This document shows, piece by piece, positions 15,547 to 23,314 of a DNA stretch of 33,070 nt; the first letter of the stretch is position 1; the number at the start of each line of letters is the position of its first letter. The notes under the pieces were generated by a model. The model saw only the letters and a program-made list of their open reading frames with translations. It did no database searches and was not told the origin of the DNA. The stretch lies in assembly GCA_900548815.1 (NCBI GenBank), contig URLR01000017.1:1-33070 (forward strand). Reading direction: 5' to 3'. The position numbers and the translations under genes were made by a program. The DNA comes from an uncultured Collinsella sp. (GTDB lineage Bacteria > Actinomycetota > Coriobacteriia > Coriobacteriales > Coriobacteriaceae).

Positions 15547-16680
15547 TTAGATGCGGTTCATCTGGGTTGCAACCTTGTTGTACCAGTCCTGCCACGTGGG
15601 CGGGCAGTACTTTTTGGCGGCTTCCGGGGTAAGCGTGGAGCCATAGTTGGCGCCCAGGTAGGCAACGTGGGCAGAGACGCCCTCGCTCCAGCTACCAAAG
15701 CTCCGCCAGCCGCCGCCGCGGGCGCTCCAGCCCCAGGCGTTATAGGAGCCGGCACAATAGAGGCCCTTGCTGCTCTCGATGCAGGCGATGGCGGGAGACC
15801 AGCGAGGGTCAACACCGGTGTTCCAGGCTGCCACGGCAAAGTTGTAACCCTGGCCTGCCATGGGGGAGCCGGCGAGGTAGTTGTCGATGCGACTCGTCCA
15901 CTCGTTGATAAACGAGTCGTAATCGGAGTTGCCGGTATTGGAGTTGTTCACCGTGGTGTCGATAGTGGTGTTGGCGTTATTGGCCTGGCTGTTGGAGTTG
16001 TTGCCGCTCACGCCCTCGCCCGAGAGCTTCTCGGCGGCAGCGGCCTTGTCGGCCTCGAGCTTGGCCAGCTCGGCGGCATTCTCCTGCTCGGCCTTTGCCT
16101 GGGCTTCGCTGCGAAGCTGCTGGGCCTGTGCCAGTGCGTCCTCGGCGGTTTTCTGCTCGGTCTCGAGTTGGGACTTGGCCTGCTCGAGCTCGGTCTTGTT
16201 CTGCTCGAGTTCGGTCTGCATCTTGTTGAGCTCTTCGATCTCGTCGACGCTCGAGCTCGTGATCTGGTTGGTGTACTTGCAGGTGGTGATGAACTCGCCC
16301 AGGCTCTGCGCGTTGACCAGGAAGCTCACGATGGGGTTGGTGCCCTTCTGGTACTTATACAGATCGCGCATGGCGGAGCTCGCCTTGGCCTGTTGATCGG
16401 GAAGTTCGGCTTCGATCTTCTCGATGCTTGCCTCGTTAGTGTCGATTTGCTTCTGCAGATCCTCGAGCTTGGTGCGGGCTTCGTTGTAGGCACTCGTGGC
16501 GGTTTCGATTTTCTGCTGGGCAGCGGAAAGCTGATCCTGCGTTGCCTGCGAGGCGGCATAGGCTGCGACGGGGGAGAGCATCGGCGCGGCCGTCAGTGTA
16601 ACGGCAAGCGCGGCGCTCGTGATGATACGAGCCGGCTTCGACGCGATGAGCGCTGCGGTGCGATGGTTCGAATGCTGCAT
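15547..16680 (-). CDS. Secreted coiled-coil protein with lysozyme-like C-terminal domain
   Basis: 377-aa exported protein. A signal peptide (about 1-42, basic start, hydrophobic IITSAALAVTLTAAP, AYA-A cleavage) is followed by a long coiled coil (about 45-215, rich in E/Q/K/A, PcsB/SagA-like), a Ser/Asn/Thr linker (about 215-255) and a C-terminal domain of about 110 aa. There, AIACIESSKG with a likely catalytic Glu and the NAWGWS...WRSFGSW pattern recall lysozyme-like/transglycosylase folds. Likely a septal or lateral peptidoglycan hydrolase. ATG 16680 is chosen because AGAGGG lies 5 nt upstream; a TTG at 16695 is in frame but overlaps that site. Its promoter region carries two perfect palindromes. 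Confidence 0.78.
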   Translation of the reverse strand: MQHSNHRTAALIASKPARIITSAALAVTLTAAPMLSPVAAYAASQATQDQLSAAQQKIETATSAYNEARTKLEDLQKQIDTNEASIEKIEAELPDQQAKASSAMRDLYKYQKGTNPIVSFLVNAQSLGEFITTCKYTNQITSSSVDEIEELNKMQTELEQNKTELEQAKSQLETEQKTAEDALAQAQQLRSEAQAKAEQENAAELAKLEADKAAAAEKLSGEGVSGNNSNSQANNANTTIDTTVNNSNTGNSDYDSFINEWTSRIDNYLAGSPMAGQGYNFAVAAWNTGVDPRWSPAIACIESSKGLYCAGSYNAWGWSARGGGWRSFGSWSEGVSAHVAYLGANYGSTLTPEAAKKYCPPTWQDWYNKVATQMNRI

Positions 16681-16722
16681 CCAGTCCCTCTGCAATCAAT
16701 CGTAGGTTATAGTTCGAAAGGT

Positions 16723-16728
16723 ATTCTA
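16723..16728 (-). promoter_or_regulatory. -10 element of the cell-wall lyase gene
   Basis: TAGAAT on the minus strand, about 43 nt before the ATG. The -35 position 17 bp upstream (16746-16751) is a poor match (CAAGTT) and touches the first palindrome, as expected for an activator-dependent or repressed promoter. Confidence 0.45.
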
Positions 16729-16750
16729 CTACTGCTTTCGACCTCAACTT

Positions 16751-16787
16751 GAACCTTAAAGGTTCTAAAGGGTCAAGTTGAACTTGA
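16751..16787. promoter_or_regulatory. Twin 15-bp palindromic operators
   Basis: GAACCTTAAAGGTTC (16751-16765) and TCAAGTTGAACTTGA (16773-16787) are each perfect odd-length palindromes, centred 22 bp apart (two helical turns). A related arm TCAACTTGAACC overlaps the first site, and GTTCAACTTTAAC (16838-16850) is a third partial copy. They sit at and just upstream of the -35 of the lyase gene. Strong candidate for a dimeric regulator's binding sites. Confidence 0.6.
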
Positions 16788-16914
16788 GGCTTTGGCTTTG
16801 ACCTGCAGTTATGATGAATTGTTGAGAAACCATAGAGTTCAACTTTAACGTTACAGAGCTCTGTTTGAGAGGAGTTTTGGGCTGTAAAAGCCATCTCAAC
16901 GTGGGGTTTTATAA

Positions 16915-17547
16915 CTACAGCGTGCCCTTCTGGCGAGCCTGCTCAATCTCTTCGAGGGCCTCGGCGGGGGTGAACGAACAGGTGCCGTCGCCGAGTTTGA
17001 TTACCTGGATATCGTCGCCGGCGTAGACCTCTCCGCCCTTTAGTACCACGCCAAAAACGCCCTCGTGGGGAAAGATGCAGTCGCCGGCGAGATAGTAGAT
17101 GGCACAGCGTGTGTGGCAGACCTTGCCGATTTGGCTGATTTCGACAAGCACCTCGCTGCCAAGCTTGAGCTGTGTGCCCAAGGGGAGCGAGAGCAGGTTG
17201 ATGCCCCGGGTTGTGAAGTTCTCGCCAAAGTCGCCCTCGTGCACATCGAGCCCGCGCGCCTGCGCCGTCTGGATAGACTCTGCAGCTAAAAAGGAAACCT
17301 GGCGGTGCCAATGCCCGGCGTGCGCATCAGAGGCGAGGCCAAATTGCTCTATAACGGTGTCGTGCCCGTCGGCGACGGGCGACTTGCGCGTGCCCTTGTG
17401 TGCCGACGTGTTGATCGAGACAATGCGGGCGGGTCCGTTGTAGGCGTCGTTTGCCGTGCACAGGGGAGCGGTCGCTTTCGCACGTTCTGCCAGCTCGCGC
17501 CTCGCGGCATTGAGGATGGGATTATCGGTCGGATGGTCTTGGGGCAC
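16915..17547 (-). CDS. MOSC-domain protein
   Basis: 210-aa protein with a MOSC (molybdenum cofactor sulfurase C-terminal) beta-barrel domain, about 40-185: ARIVSINTSAHKG, GLASDAHAGHWHRQVSFLA, GDFGENFTTRGINL, LLSLPLGTQLKLG, and a conserved Cys in GKVCHTRCAIY. Such proteins handle sulfur or metal-sulfur transfer around molybdenum cofactor. GTG start at 17547 with AAAGG 8 nt upstream. The N-terminal 35 residues precede the domain. No molybdenum-cofactor genes flank it here, so its partner is unknown. Confidence 0.85.
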   Translation of the reverse strand: MPQDHPTDNPILNAARRELAERAKATAPLCTANDAYNGPARIVSINTSAHKGTRKSPVADGHDTVIEQFGLASDAHAGHWHRQVSFLAAESIQTAQARGLDVHEGDFGENFTTRGINLLSLPLGTQLKLGSEVLVEISQIGKVCHTRCAIYYLAGDCIFPHEGVFGVVLKGGEVYAGDDIQVIKLGDGTCSFTPAEALEEIEQARQKGTL

Positions 17548-17719
17548 GTGTGCGCCTTTCGCTCGAAGATGTCAATACACTGAATCCTACAACAATGGTA
17601 GGTTCATTGCCCATTGTCATACAACGGCGAGCGCCGTCTTCGTGCTGGCCTTCGTGCTGGACGATTACGTCGATTGCCATAGATACGGTGGAGCTTTGGG
17701 CGCCGGCGGCTTGGCACGC

Positions 17720-17725
17720 TAGAAT
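17720..17725 (+). promoter_or_regulatory. -10 element of the D-Asp ligase gene
   Basis: TAGAAT about 56 nt before the ATG; no clear -35. The 5' leader holds a small hairpin (GCCC-N7-GGGC, 17746-17760). The divergent region 17548-17719 also carries a direct repeat CTTCGTGCTGG (two copies near 17638-17660); I see no gene in it. Confidence 0.4.
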
Positions 17726-17781
17726 AATTCAGCTGCGCAAAAACCGCCCGTTGTGTGGGCAGTTCATGATAGGAAGTTTCC

Positions 17782-19038
17782 ATGGCATTGCAATTTACAG
17801 AGCGCGAGTTCATTCCCGTGCTGCTCGGTGGCGACATCAACGCCTATTCGGTGGCGCGCGCCTTCTACGAGGAGTACCAGGTCAAGAGTCTGGTCTTTGG
17901 CAAGTATCAGACGGGTCCCGCGTACCGCAGCCAGATTATCGACTACACGCCCAACGTGGATATCGACACCATGCCCGTGATGCTCAAAACCGTCAACAGC
18001 ATTGCCCAAGCGCATGCCGACAAGACGATTGTCCTTGTGGGCTGTGGCGATAACTATGTCGCTCTCGTGGCTCAAGCCAAGGATGCTCATGAGCTGGCGG
18101 ATAACATCGTCGCTCCCTACGCGCCCTACAGCATGCTCGAGCAGTGCCAGAAGAAGGAGATCTTCTACGAGCTGTGCGAGAAGCATGGCGTGCCCTATCC
18201 GCACACGTTTACCTTTACCAAGGCGATGCTTAATGCCCAGGGTGAGGCGCCTGCCGAAGTGCTCGACCAGATCGATTTTCCTTACCCGATGATTCTGAAG
18301 CCTTCTGACGGCATCATGTGGTGGCAGCATGAGTTCGAGGGCCAGAAGAAGGCCTATGAGATTGCCGACCGCGCCGAGCTGGAACAGGTCATTCGCGATT
18401 CGTATGCCAGCGGCTACACCGACGACCTGATCTTGCAGGATCGCGTGCCCGGCAACGACGAGTACATGCGCGTGCTCACCAGCTATTCCGACCGCAACGG
18501 CAAGGTGCGCATGATGTGCCTGGGCCATGTGCTGCTCGAGGAGCATCAGCCCCACGGTGTCGGCAACCATGCCTGTATCATTACCGAGCCCAACGACGAG
18601 CTCATGGGCGGCGTGCGCAAGTTGCTCGAGGACCTTCACTTTGTGGGCTATTCCAACTTTGACGTTAAGTACGACGAGCGCGACGGCTCGTTTAAGTTCT
18701 TCGATTTCAACACGCGCCAGGGCCGCAGCAACTACTACGTTACCAACAGCGGCTTTAACGTTGCCAAGTATGTGGTGGACGAGTATGTGTTCAACCGTCC
18801 GTTTGAGCCGGAGTTTGTGACGGCTCAGGACGAGGCCCTGTGGATGGTCGTCCCCATGGGCGTCGTCGACAAGTACGTCAAGGATCCCGAGCTGCGCGCT
18901 AAGGTGCATCGCCTGGACAAGGAAGGCAAGGGCGCCGACCCTTCGTTTATGAAGGGCGACTTTGTCTTTAACCGCTGGCTGCGCATGTGGCACACCAAGC
19001 TGCGCCACTTTAAGCTGTTCAAGACGTATTACAAGTAG
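17782..19038 (+). CDS. ATP-grasp D-aspartate ligase homologue
   Basis: 418-aa ATP-grasp enzyme that closely follows the enterococcal D-aspartate ligase (Aslfm): FIPVLLGGDINAYSVARAF at the start, IVLVGCGDNYV, KKEIFYELCEKHGVPYPHT, FPYPMILKPSDGIMWW, VPGNDEYMRVLTSYSDRNGK, HVLLEEHQPHGVGNHA, and FFDFNTRQGRSNYYV with the Mg-binding Asn. Aslfm adds beta-activated D-aspartate to the stem-peptide diamino acid of the peptidoglycan precursor, in the cytoplasm. ATG 17782 with GATAGGAAG upstream. The next gene is an aspartate/glutamate racemase, the same pairing as in Enterococcus, which supports D-Asp as substrate. A related amino-acid ligase is the alternative. Confidence 0.82.
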   Translation: MALQFTEREFIPVLLGGDINAYSVARAFYEEYQVKSLVFGKYQTGPAYRSQIIDYTPNVDIDTMPVMLKTVNSIAQAHADKTIVLVGCGDNYVALVAQAKDAHELADNIVAPYAPYSMLEQCQKKEIFYELCEKHGVPYPHTFTFTKAMLNAQGEAPAEVLDQIDFPYPMILKPSDGIMWWQHEFEGQKKAYEIADRAELEQVIRDSYASGYTDDLILQDRVPGNDEYMRVLTSYSDRNGKVRMMCLGHVLLEEHQPHGVGNHACIITEPNDELMGGVRKLLEDLHFVGYSNFDVKYDERDGSFKFFDFNTRQGRSNYYVTNSGFNVAKYVVDEYVFNRPFEPEFVTAQDEALWMVVPMGVVDKYVKDPELRAKVHRLDKEGKGADPSFMKGDFVFNRWLRMWHTKLRHFKLFKTYYK

Positions 19039-19047
19039 ATGAGCGCG

Positions 19048-19077
19048 GCGCCCGTCCGGTTTGCATCGGGCGGGCGC
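19048..19077 (+). terminator. GC-rich hairpin abutting the racemase -10
   Basis: GCGCCCGTCCG paired with CGGGCGGGCGC (one wobble, loop GTTTGCAT), starting 10 nt after the ligase stop. It has no T-run and is followed after 3 nt by TATGAT (19081-19086), the likely -10 of the racemase gene. Confidence 0.5.
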
Positions 19078-19080
19078 GGG

Positions 19081-19086
19081 TATGAT
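19081..19086 (+). promoter_or_regulatory. -10 element of the racemase gene
   Basis: TATGAT, 36 nt before the ATG; the -35 zone is occupied by the hairpin at 19048-19077. Confidence 0.4.
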
Positions 19087-19122
19087 ACGCGCAATTGCGC
19101 AAGCGTCATCAAGGAGGCGGCG

Positions 19123-19869
19123 ATGGAAAAGCTGGGAGTTATCGGCGGCATGGGCGCCGAGGCCACGTCGTATTACTACGACCAGGTGGTGCGTCATACG
19201 GCTGCTGCCTGCGATCAGGAACATATCGACATGGTGGTGCTCTCCAAGTCGACCATGCCCGACCGCACGTTGGCCATTAAGACCGGCGAGCATGCCAAGC
19301 TGCTGGCGACCATGAAAGAGTGTGCCCAGGCACTCGAGTCGCTGGGCTGTGCGCACATTGCCATTCCCTGCAACACGTCGCACTACTTCTACGACCAGAT
19401 CCAGTCGTTTACGAAGGTGCCGATTATCCACATGCCGCGTGAGTCGGTGCGCTATGCTCTGGCCGGTGCGGTGATGGGGGAGTGCGAGTTCGACCCCAAC
19501 CTGAGTATGCCGGCCGAGCCGGTGCACAAGATTGGCATCATGGGCACCGACGGAACCGTGGGCGCGGGTGTCTACGGCCGCGAATGTAAGGCTGCGGGTG
19601 TTGAGGTCGTCTATCCCAGCGAGAAACGTCAGAACGATGTGATGTCGCTTATCTACGATGATGTGAAGGCCGGACGTGAGCCCGATATGGATAAGTTCGA
19701 CCGCGTGATGTGGGAGTTCGCCCGTAGCGGCTGCGACCGCGTCATTCTGGCCTGCACCGAGCTCTCGGTGTTGCAAAAGTACCGAGAGATTCCCGAGATC
19801 ACCCTCGACGCCATGGATGTCCTGGTGCGTGAATCCATCATCCGTAGCGGCGCTCCCTACCGCCTCTAG
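19123..19869 (+). CDS. Aspartate/glutamate racemase family protein
   Basis: 248-aa PLP-independent racemase: KLGVIGGMGAEAT at the N-terminus, first catalytic Cys in PCNTSHYF, second in LACTELSVL, and GIMGTDGTVGAGVY in the second lobe. The M-G-x-x-A-T start is typical of aspartate racemases rather than MurI. ATG 19123 has AAGGAGG 7 nt upstream; an earlier in-frame codon at 19039 would run through the hairpin and promoter. It follows the D-Asp ligase by 84 bp and most likely supplies D-aspartate for it, giving a two-gene peptidoglycan cross-bridge module. Confidence 0.88.
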   Translation: MEKLGVIGGMGAEATSYYYDQVVRHTAAACDQEHIDMVVLSKSTMPDRTLAIKTGEHAKLLATMKECAQALESLGCAHIAIPCNTSHYFYDQIQSFTKVPIIHMPRESVRYALAGAVMGECEFDPNLSMPAEPVHKIGIMGTDGTVGAGVYGRECKAAGVEVVYPSEKRQNDVMSLIYDDVKAGREPDMDKFDRVMWEFARSGCDRVILACTELSVLQKYREIPEITLDAMDVLVRESIIRSGAPYRL

Positions 19870-19875
19870 CTTCCG

Positions 19876-19896
19876 ACCTGTCAAAAAGGGACAGGT
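19876..19896 (+). terminator. Hairpin after the racemase gene
   Basis: ACCTGTC, loop AAAAAGG, GACAGGT, followed by TAATTTT. A first, modest terminator just after the racemase stop. Confidence 0.5.
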
Positions 19897-19928
19897 TAAT
19901 TTTGGTAGGTTTTATCTGGTGAAACAGT

Positions 19929-19965
19929 AAAGGCCTCGGCTCGTTTGGTGCGAGCCGAGGCCTTT
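19929..19965. terminator. Strong bidirectional intrinsic terminator
   Basis: AAAGGCCTCGGCTCG, loop TTTGGTG, CGAGCCGAGGCCTTT: perfect 15-bp stem with flanking A and T runs. Separates the racemase gene from the converging ECF transporter operon. Confidence 0.9.
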
Positions 19966-19994
19966 TGCGTTGGGCGGATGCTGTCGGTGGTGAA

Positions 19995-20741
19995 CTAGAA
20001 CAGGAAGCCGATGGCGATGAGGGCGATGCTGACGATGAGCACGGCGATGTCCAGGCCCTTGATGGGGTAGCGCTTGTACGAGCTGGCGCGCGTACGCAGA
20101 TAGAAGCCGCGCTGTTCTGCCGCCAAGGCTGTGGCATCGGTCTTGCCCACGCTCGAGATGAGCAGTGGCACACACAGTGGCAGCATGAGCTTAAGCTTCT
20201 TGATGGGGTTCTTGGTGTCGTATTCGACGCCGCGTGCGGTCTGCGCCTCCATGATGGCGTTCATCTCCTGACCAAACACCGGCACAAAGCGCAGCGCCGT
20301 GGTAAAGGTGAAGGCATAGCGATACGGCACGTGCAGCACCTCGACGCAGGCGTTGGCAAGGTCGTTGAGCTTGGTCACCATGAGCATGAGGATGAGCGGT
20401 AACGCCACACCCAGCAGGCGCAGACAGGCCTTCGATCCTGTGATGAGACCCGTGTCGGTGATAAAGCCCCACACCACGTTGCCATCGCGCATAAAGGCCA
20501 GCTGGAGCACCAGCATGATAAGCGCGAGCGGAATCAGCAACTTGAGCAGCGAGAACAGACGGTCGACGACGCCGGCATAGGCACCCAGCGCAAGGGTGAG
20601 TGCCAAAAAGCCCAGCAGCGCCACATAGGTGTCGGACAAGAAGATGCCGACGATGATGGCGGCGGCGAGGCCCAGTTTGACGACGGGATTCAGGCGATGC
20701 AGCAGCGTATCGCCCGGCATGTAGTCGATAACGTTAACCAC
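19995..20741 (-). CDS. ecfT: ECF transporter T component (EcfT)
   Basis: 248-aa membrane scaffold subunit of an energy-coupling-factor importer. It links the ATPases to the substrate-binding S component. About five to six membrane spans (from about 20 to 110 and a last one at the C-terminus, AVLIVSIALIAIGFLF). The coupling helices carry AQTARGVEYD (first Ala-Arg-Gly motif) and AEQRGFYLR (second). Start GTG at 20741 is preferred: AAGGAG lies 9 nt upstream, and the codon overlaps the ecfA end by 8 bp, indicating translational coupling. A more upstream codon at 20774 would overlap ecfA by 41 bp. Last gene of the trpP-ecfA-ecfT operon. Confidence 0.9.
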   Translation of the reverse strand: MVNVIDYMPGDTLLHRLNPVVKLGLAAAIIVGIFLSDTYVALLGFLALTLALGAYAGVVDRLFSLLKLLIPLALIMLVLQLAFMRDGNVVWGFITDTGLITGSKACLRLLGVALPLILMLMVTKLNDLANACVEVLHVPYRYAFTFTTALRFVPVFGQEMNAIMEAQTARGVEYDTKNPIKKLKLMLPLCVPLLISSVGKTDATALAAEQRGFYLRTRASSYKRYPIKGLDIAVLIVSIALIAIGFLF

Positions 20742-22485
20742 GGTGGACCATCTCCTTGGCAATTCGAACGACATCGGTGACCTCGCTCACCTGCGCAAAA
20801 GCGGGCGAGACGGAAGATGCCAGACGGCGCGAGAGTTCAATAACCTGGGGAGGCTCCACGTAGGCACGCCGCATGAGATCGATGTTCGAGAATAGCTCGT
20901 GCGTGCGGCCGCGGTCGAGGATGCAGCCGTCGGCCATTACCACAATGCGCTCGGCAAAGTCGGAGACGACTTCCATGTCGTGGCAGACCATGATTACGGC
21001 GCAGCCGCGCTCGGCCATGGTACGCACGGTTTCCATGACGGTCATGCACTCGCGGTAGTCAAGGCCGCTCGTGGGCTCGTCGAGCACGACGATTTTGGGC
21101 TCTACGACCACGACGGAGGCGAGTGCCACCATCTGGCGCTGGCCGCGCGACAGCGAGAAGGGCGCCTCGTCGGCAGGCAGGCCAAAGCGGTCGATGACGA
21201 GTTGAGCACGACGCAGAGCCTCGGTGCGGTCGATGCCGGCAAGCTCCAGGCCAAAGGCGACCTCGTCGAGCACGGTGTCCTTGCAGATCTGGCGGTCGGG
21301 GTTTTGGAAGAGCGTTGCGACCTCGCGGGCGATACGGCTCGTGGGGACCGCGGCAGTATCCAGGCCCGTAACGCGCACGCTGCCCGAGGCGGGCTTAAGC
21401 AGGCCCGTGAGCAGCTTGGTGAGCGTGGTCTTGCCGGCACCGTTCTGGCCGACGATGCCCACGAGCTCGCCAGGATAGAGCGTCAGGCTAAGGTCGTGTA
21501 CGGCGGCGCCGCCATTGGGATAGGCAAACTCAACATGGTCGAAGGTGAGCACGGGTTCGGCGTCCTTGGCATGAGGACGCAACGACGGTGCATGCGGGGA
21601 ACCGGTGGGCGCCTGGGCTTCGATGGCTGCGTGTGCGGGGTCGACGATGCCCGAAATCAGGCGTTCGGCCTCATCGACATCCAAGCAAGGGGTACCGCTT
21701 ACCAGACCATCGGCCTCGAGGCTATTGAAGATACGCGTGACGCGAGGGCAGTCGACGCCGATGGCACGGAGCTCGTCGGTATGTGCGAAGACCTCGTGTG
21801 GCTCGCCCTGCAGCGCGATTTCGCCATGGTTGAGCACGAGCACGCGGTTGCAGTACTCCGAGAGCAGGGCGACCTTTTGCTCAACGACGACGATGGTGAT
21901 TCCAAGTGCGCGGTTTGCCTCACGCAGCGTCTCGAAGACCAACGTGGAGCTGGCGGGGTCGAGTGCCGCGGTGGGCTCGTCGAGAACCAAGACGCGCGGG
22001 CGCATGGCGAGGATGGCGGCGATGGCTACCTTTTGCTTCTGTCCGCCAGAGAGGGTTGCGATCTCGCGGTCGCGCAGGTCGCTGATGCCGACGGTCTCGA
22101 GCGTTTCGCTCACGCGCTGCTCGATCTGGTCGTGGGGAACGCCAAAGTTCTCGAGGCCAAAGAGCATCTCGTCCTCGACGACCGAAGCGACCATCTGCGT
22201 GTCGATATCCTGCAGCACACTGCCGACGATTTGCGACACGTCGGTGAGCGAGACTTCGCAGGTGTCGTGGCCGTCGACCATGACGGACCCAAAGAACGTG
22301 CCGGTGTAGTGGTGGGGCACGGCGCCCGACAGACAGGCGGCAAGCGTGGACTTGCCGGCGCCCGAGGGCCCGATGATGCCGATGAAATCTCCCTTGTTCA
22401 CGCTGAGCGAGATGTGGCTGAGCGCCTGCTCGGTCTGCGTGCCATAGGAGAACGAGACATCGTCGACGTTGATGATCGTTTCCAT
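20734..22485 (-). CDS. ecfA: Fused ECF ATPase (EcfA1-EcfA2), two ABC domains
   Basis: 583 aa with two full ATP-binding cassettes in one chain, in place of the separate EcfA1 and EcfA2 of many Firmicutes. Domain 1: Walker A GPSGAGKST (39-47), signature LSGGQ (146-150), Walker B LVLDEPT (about 167-173). Linker about 285-312 (Ala/Pro/His rich). Domain 2: Walker A GQNGAGKTT (347-355), signature LSRGQ, Walker B VVLDEPTSGLD. ATG 22485 follows GAAAGG. It powers uptake by the EcfT/S-component complex encoded on either side; such ATPases may also serve S components encoded elsewhere in the genome. Confidence 0.93.
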   Translation of the reverse strand: METIINVDDVSFSYGTQTEQALSHISLSVNKGDFIGIIGPSGAGKSTLAACLSGAVPHHYTGTFFGSVMVDGHDTCEVSLTDVSQIVGSVLQDIDTQMVASVVEDEMLFGLENFGVPHDQIEQRVSETLETVGISDLRDREIATLSGGQKQKVAIAAILAMRPRVLVLDEPTAALDPASSTLVFETLREANRALGITIVVVEQKVALLSEYCNRVLVLNHGEIALQGEPHEVFAHTDELRAIGVDCPRVTRIFNSLEADGLVSGTPCLDVDEAERLISGIVDPAHAAIEAQAPTGSPHAPSLRPHAKDAEPVLTFDHVEFAYPNGGAAVHDLSLTLYPGELVGIVGQNGAGKTTLTKLLTGLLKPASGSVRVTGLDTAAVPTSRIAREVATLFQNPDRQICKDTVLDEVAFGLELAGIDRTEALRRAQLVIDRFGLPADEAPFSLSRGQRQMVALASVVVVEPKIVVLDEPTSGLDYRECMTVMETVRTMAERGCAVIMVCHDMEVVSDFAERIVVMADGCILDRGRTHELFSNIDLMRRAYVEPPQVIELSRRLASSVSPAFAQVSEVTDVVRIAKEMVHRG

Positions 22486-22502
22486 GGATACCTTTCATAG
22501 TC

Positions 22503-22545
22503 ATTGGGGACGTTCTTAAATGACTAGTCGTTTAAGAACGTCCCA
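22503..22545. repeat. Intergenic palindromic repeat
   Basis: Two arms of about 18 nt (TGGGGACGTTCTTAAATGA and TCGTTTAAGAACGTCCCA) around CTAG form a nearly perfect hairpin between ecfA and trpP. The next stretch, GTCCCAAGAGCTAGCCGTTTGGGAC (22540-22564), reuses one arm in a second, overlapping hairpin. The look is that of a repeated extragenic palindrome; copy number elsewhere cannot be seen. Confidence 0.55.
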
Positions 22546-22589
22546 AGAGCTAGCCGTTTGGGACAGTCTTTGGTGGTGAAGCACGGAGA

Positions 22590-22690
22590 CGGCTTTACGA
22601 GGGGCCTCAGGTTGGCGTGAAAGAGGAGCGAAGCGTACTTGGGTACGCGAGCGACGAATGAACGCCAAGATGGGGTGGCTCGTAAAGCCG
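22590..22690. repeat. Large imperfect stem-loop element between trpP and ecfA
   Basis: Nested complementary arms: CGGCTTTACGAG (22590-22601) with CTCGTAAAGCCG (22679-22690), TTGGCGT (22612-22618) with ACGCCAA (22662-22668), and GCGTAC (22633-22638) with GTACGC (22643-22648) around a TTGG loop. The whole folds into one hairpin of about 100 nt with internal loops, 7 nt after the trpP stop on the minus strand. It could be a structured RNA, a 3'-end stabiliser in the operon, or a mobile palindromic repeat. Confidence 0.6.
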
Positions 22691-22696
22691 AGCGGG

Positions 22697-23269
22697 TTAG
22701 TTGAGCTTCAGGGCCTTCTGGATGGGCAGATAGAGGGCGCCGACCAGAATGGCGTTAAAGACGGCGGTCATGGCAACGACGGGCAGCATGGCGGCGGCGA
22801 GCTCGCCGACCACGCCGAGCATGGCCATCTTGATGATCATGAAGATGACGCCGGAGACAAAGGTGGTCAGGAAGGTTGCGACAATGGCGATGGCGGGCTT
22901 GACCTGACCGTTCTTGCCGGCGGCGTTGACGATGCCGGCCATGAGCATGGCGGCGATGCCCTCGGCGGCAAAATCGACGAACGGCGAAGTGGTGGTGATC
23001 TGGATCACGGCAGCCGAGATGAGGCCAATGACGAGCGCCTGGCCGATGTTGGGACGAACGACCAGGATGGTGAGGCAGAAGGCCGAGATGATGAACTCGG
23101 GGCTGATCATGCCGCCCGAGATGCCCGAGATGGCCTTGCCGACGGTGAAGTTGAGGATGAAGCCGGCGGCGAGCAGGATGGCAAGCAGGACGAGGGCGCG
23201 GACATCGAGTTTGCCACGGTCGGCGGTCTGGACGGTGCGGGGCTGGGTGGCGGTGGTGTTCTGAGACAT
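22697..23269 (-). CDS. trpP: ECF transporter S component, TrpP-like tryptophan transporter
   Basis: 190-aa integral membrane substrate-binding subunit with about five to six spans after a polar N-terminus. It resembles Bacillus TrpP along its length: the SPEFIISAFCLTILVVRPN block, GLISAAVIQITTTSPF, FVSGVIFMIIKMAMLG and AVFNAILVGALYLPIQKAL match the corresponding TrpP regions. Start ATG 23269 has AAAGGA 8 nt upstream; the ORF is open a little further. The Trp-codon leader peptide and terminator directly upstream independently point to tryptophan as ligand. First structural gene of the operon with ecfA and ecfT. A different aromatic substrate cannot be excluded. Confidence 0.82.
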   Translation of the reverse strand: MSQNTTATQPRTVQTADRGKLDVRALVLLAILLAAGFILNFTVGKAISGISGGMISPEFIISAFCLTILVVRPNIGQALVIGLISAAVIQITTTSPFVDFAAEGIAAMLMAGIVNAAGKNGQVKPAIAIVATFLTTFVSGVIFMIIKMAMLGVVGELAAAMLPVVAMTAVFNAILVGALYLPIQKALKLN

Positions 23270-23314
23270 GGTGAAAATCCTTTCGGAATGGGAGTGCAAG
23301 AGAAAAGCGGAGGC

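Noticed and set aside
16854..16863. Palindrome CAGAGCTCTG after the MOSC gene as a terminator
   Set aside because: Self-complementary with no loop and no T-run in the right place; too weak to call.
17764..19884. A 706-codon open frame antisense to the D-Asp ligase and racemase genes
   Set aside because: It is the mirror of two well-supported genes, with His/Val/Leu-rich low-information protein, no family motif, and no ribosome binding site; high-GC shadow frame.
20899..22500. A 533-codon open frame antisense to ecfA
   Set aside because: Full overlap with an ABC ATPase that has all motifs; the antisense product is Asp/His/Gly-rich without domains.
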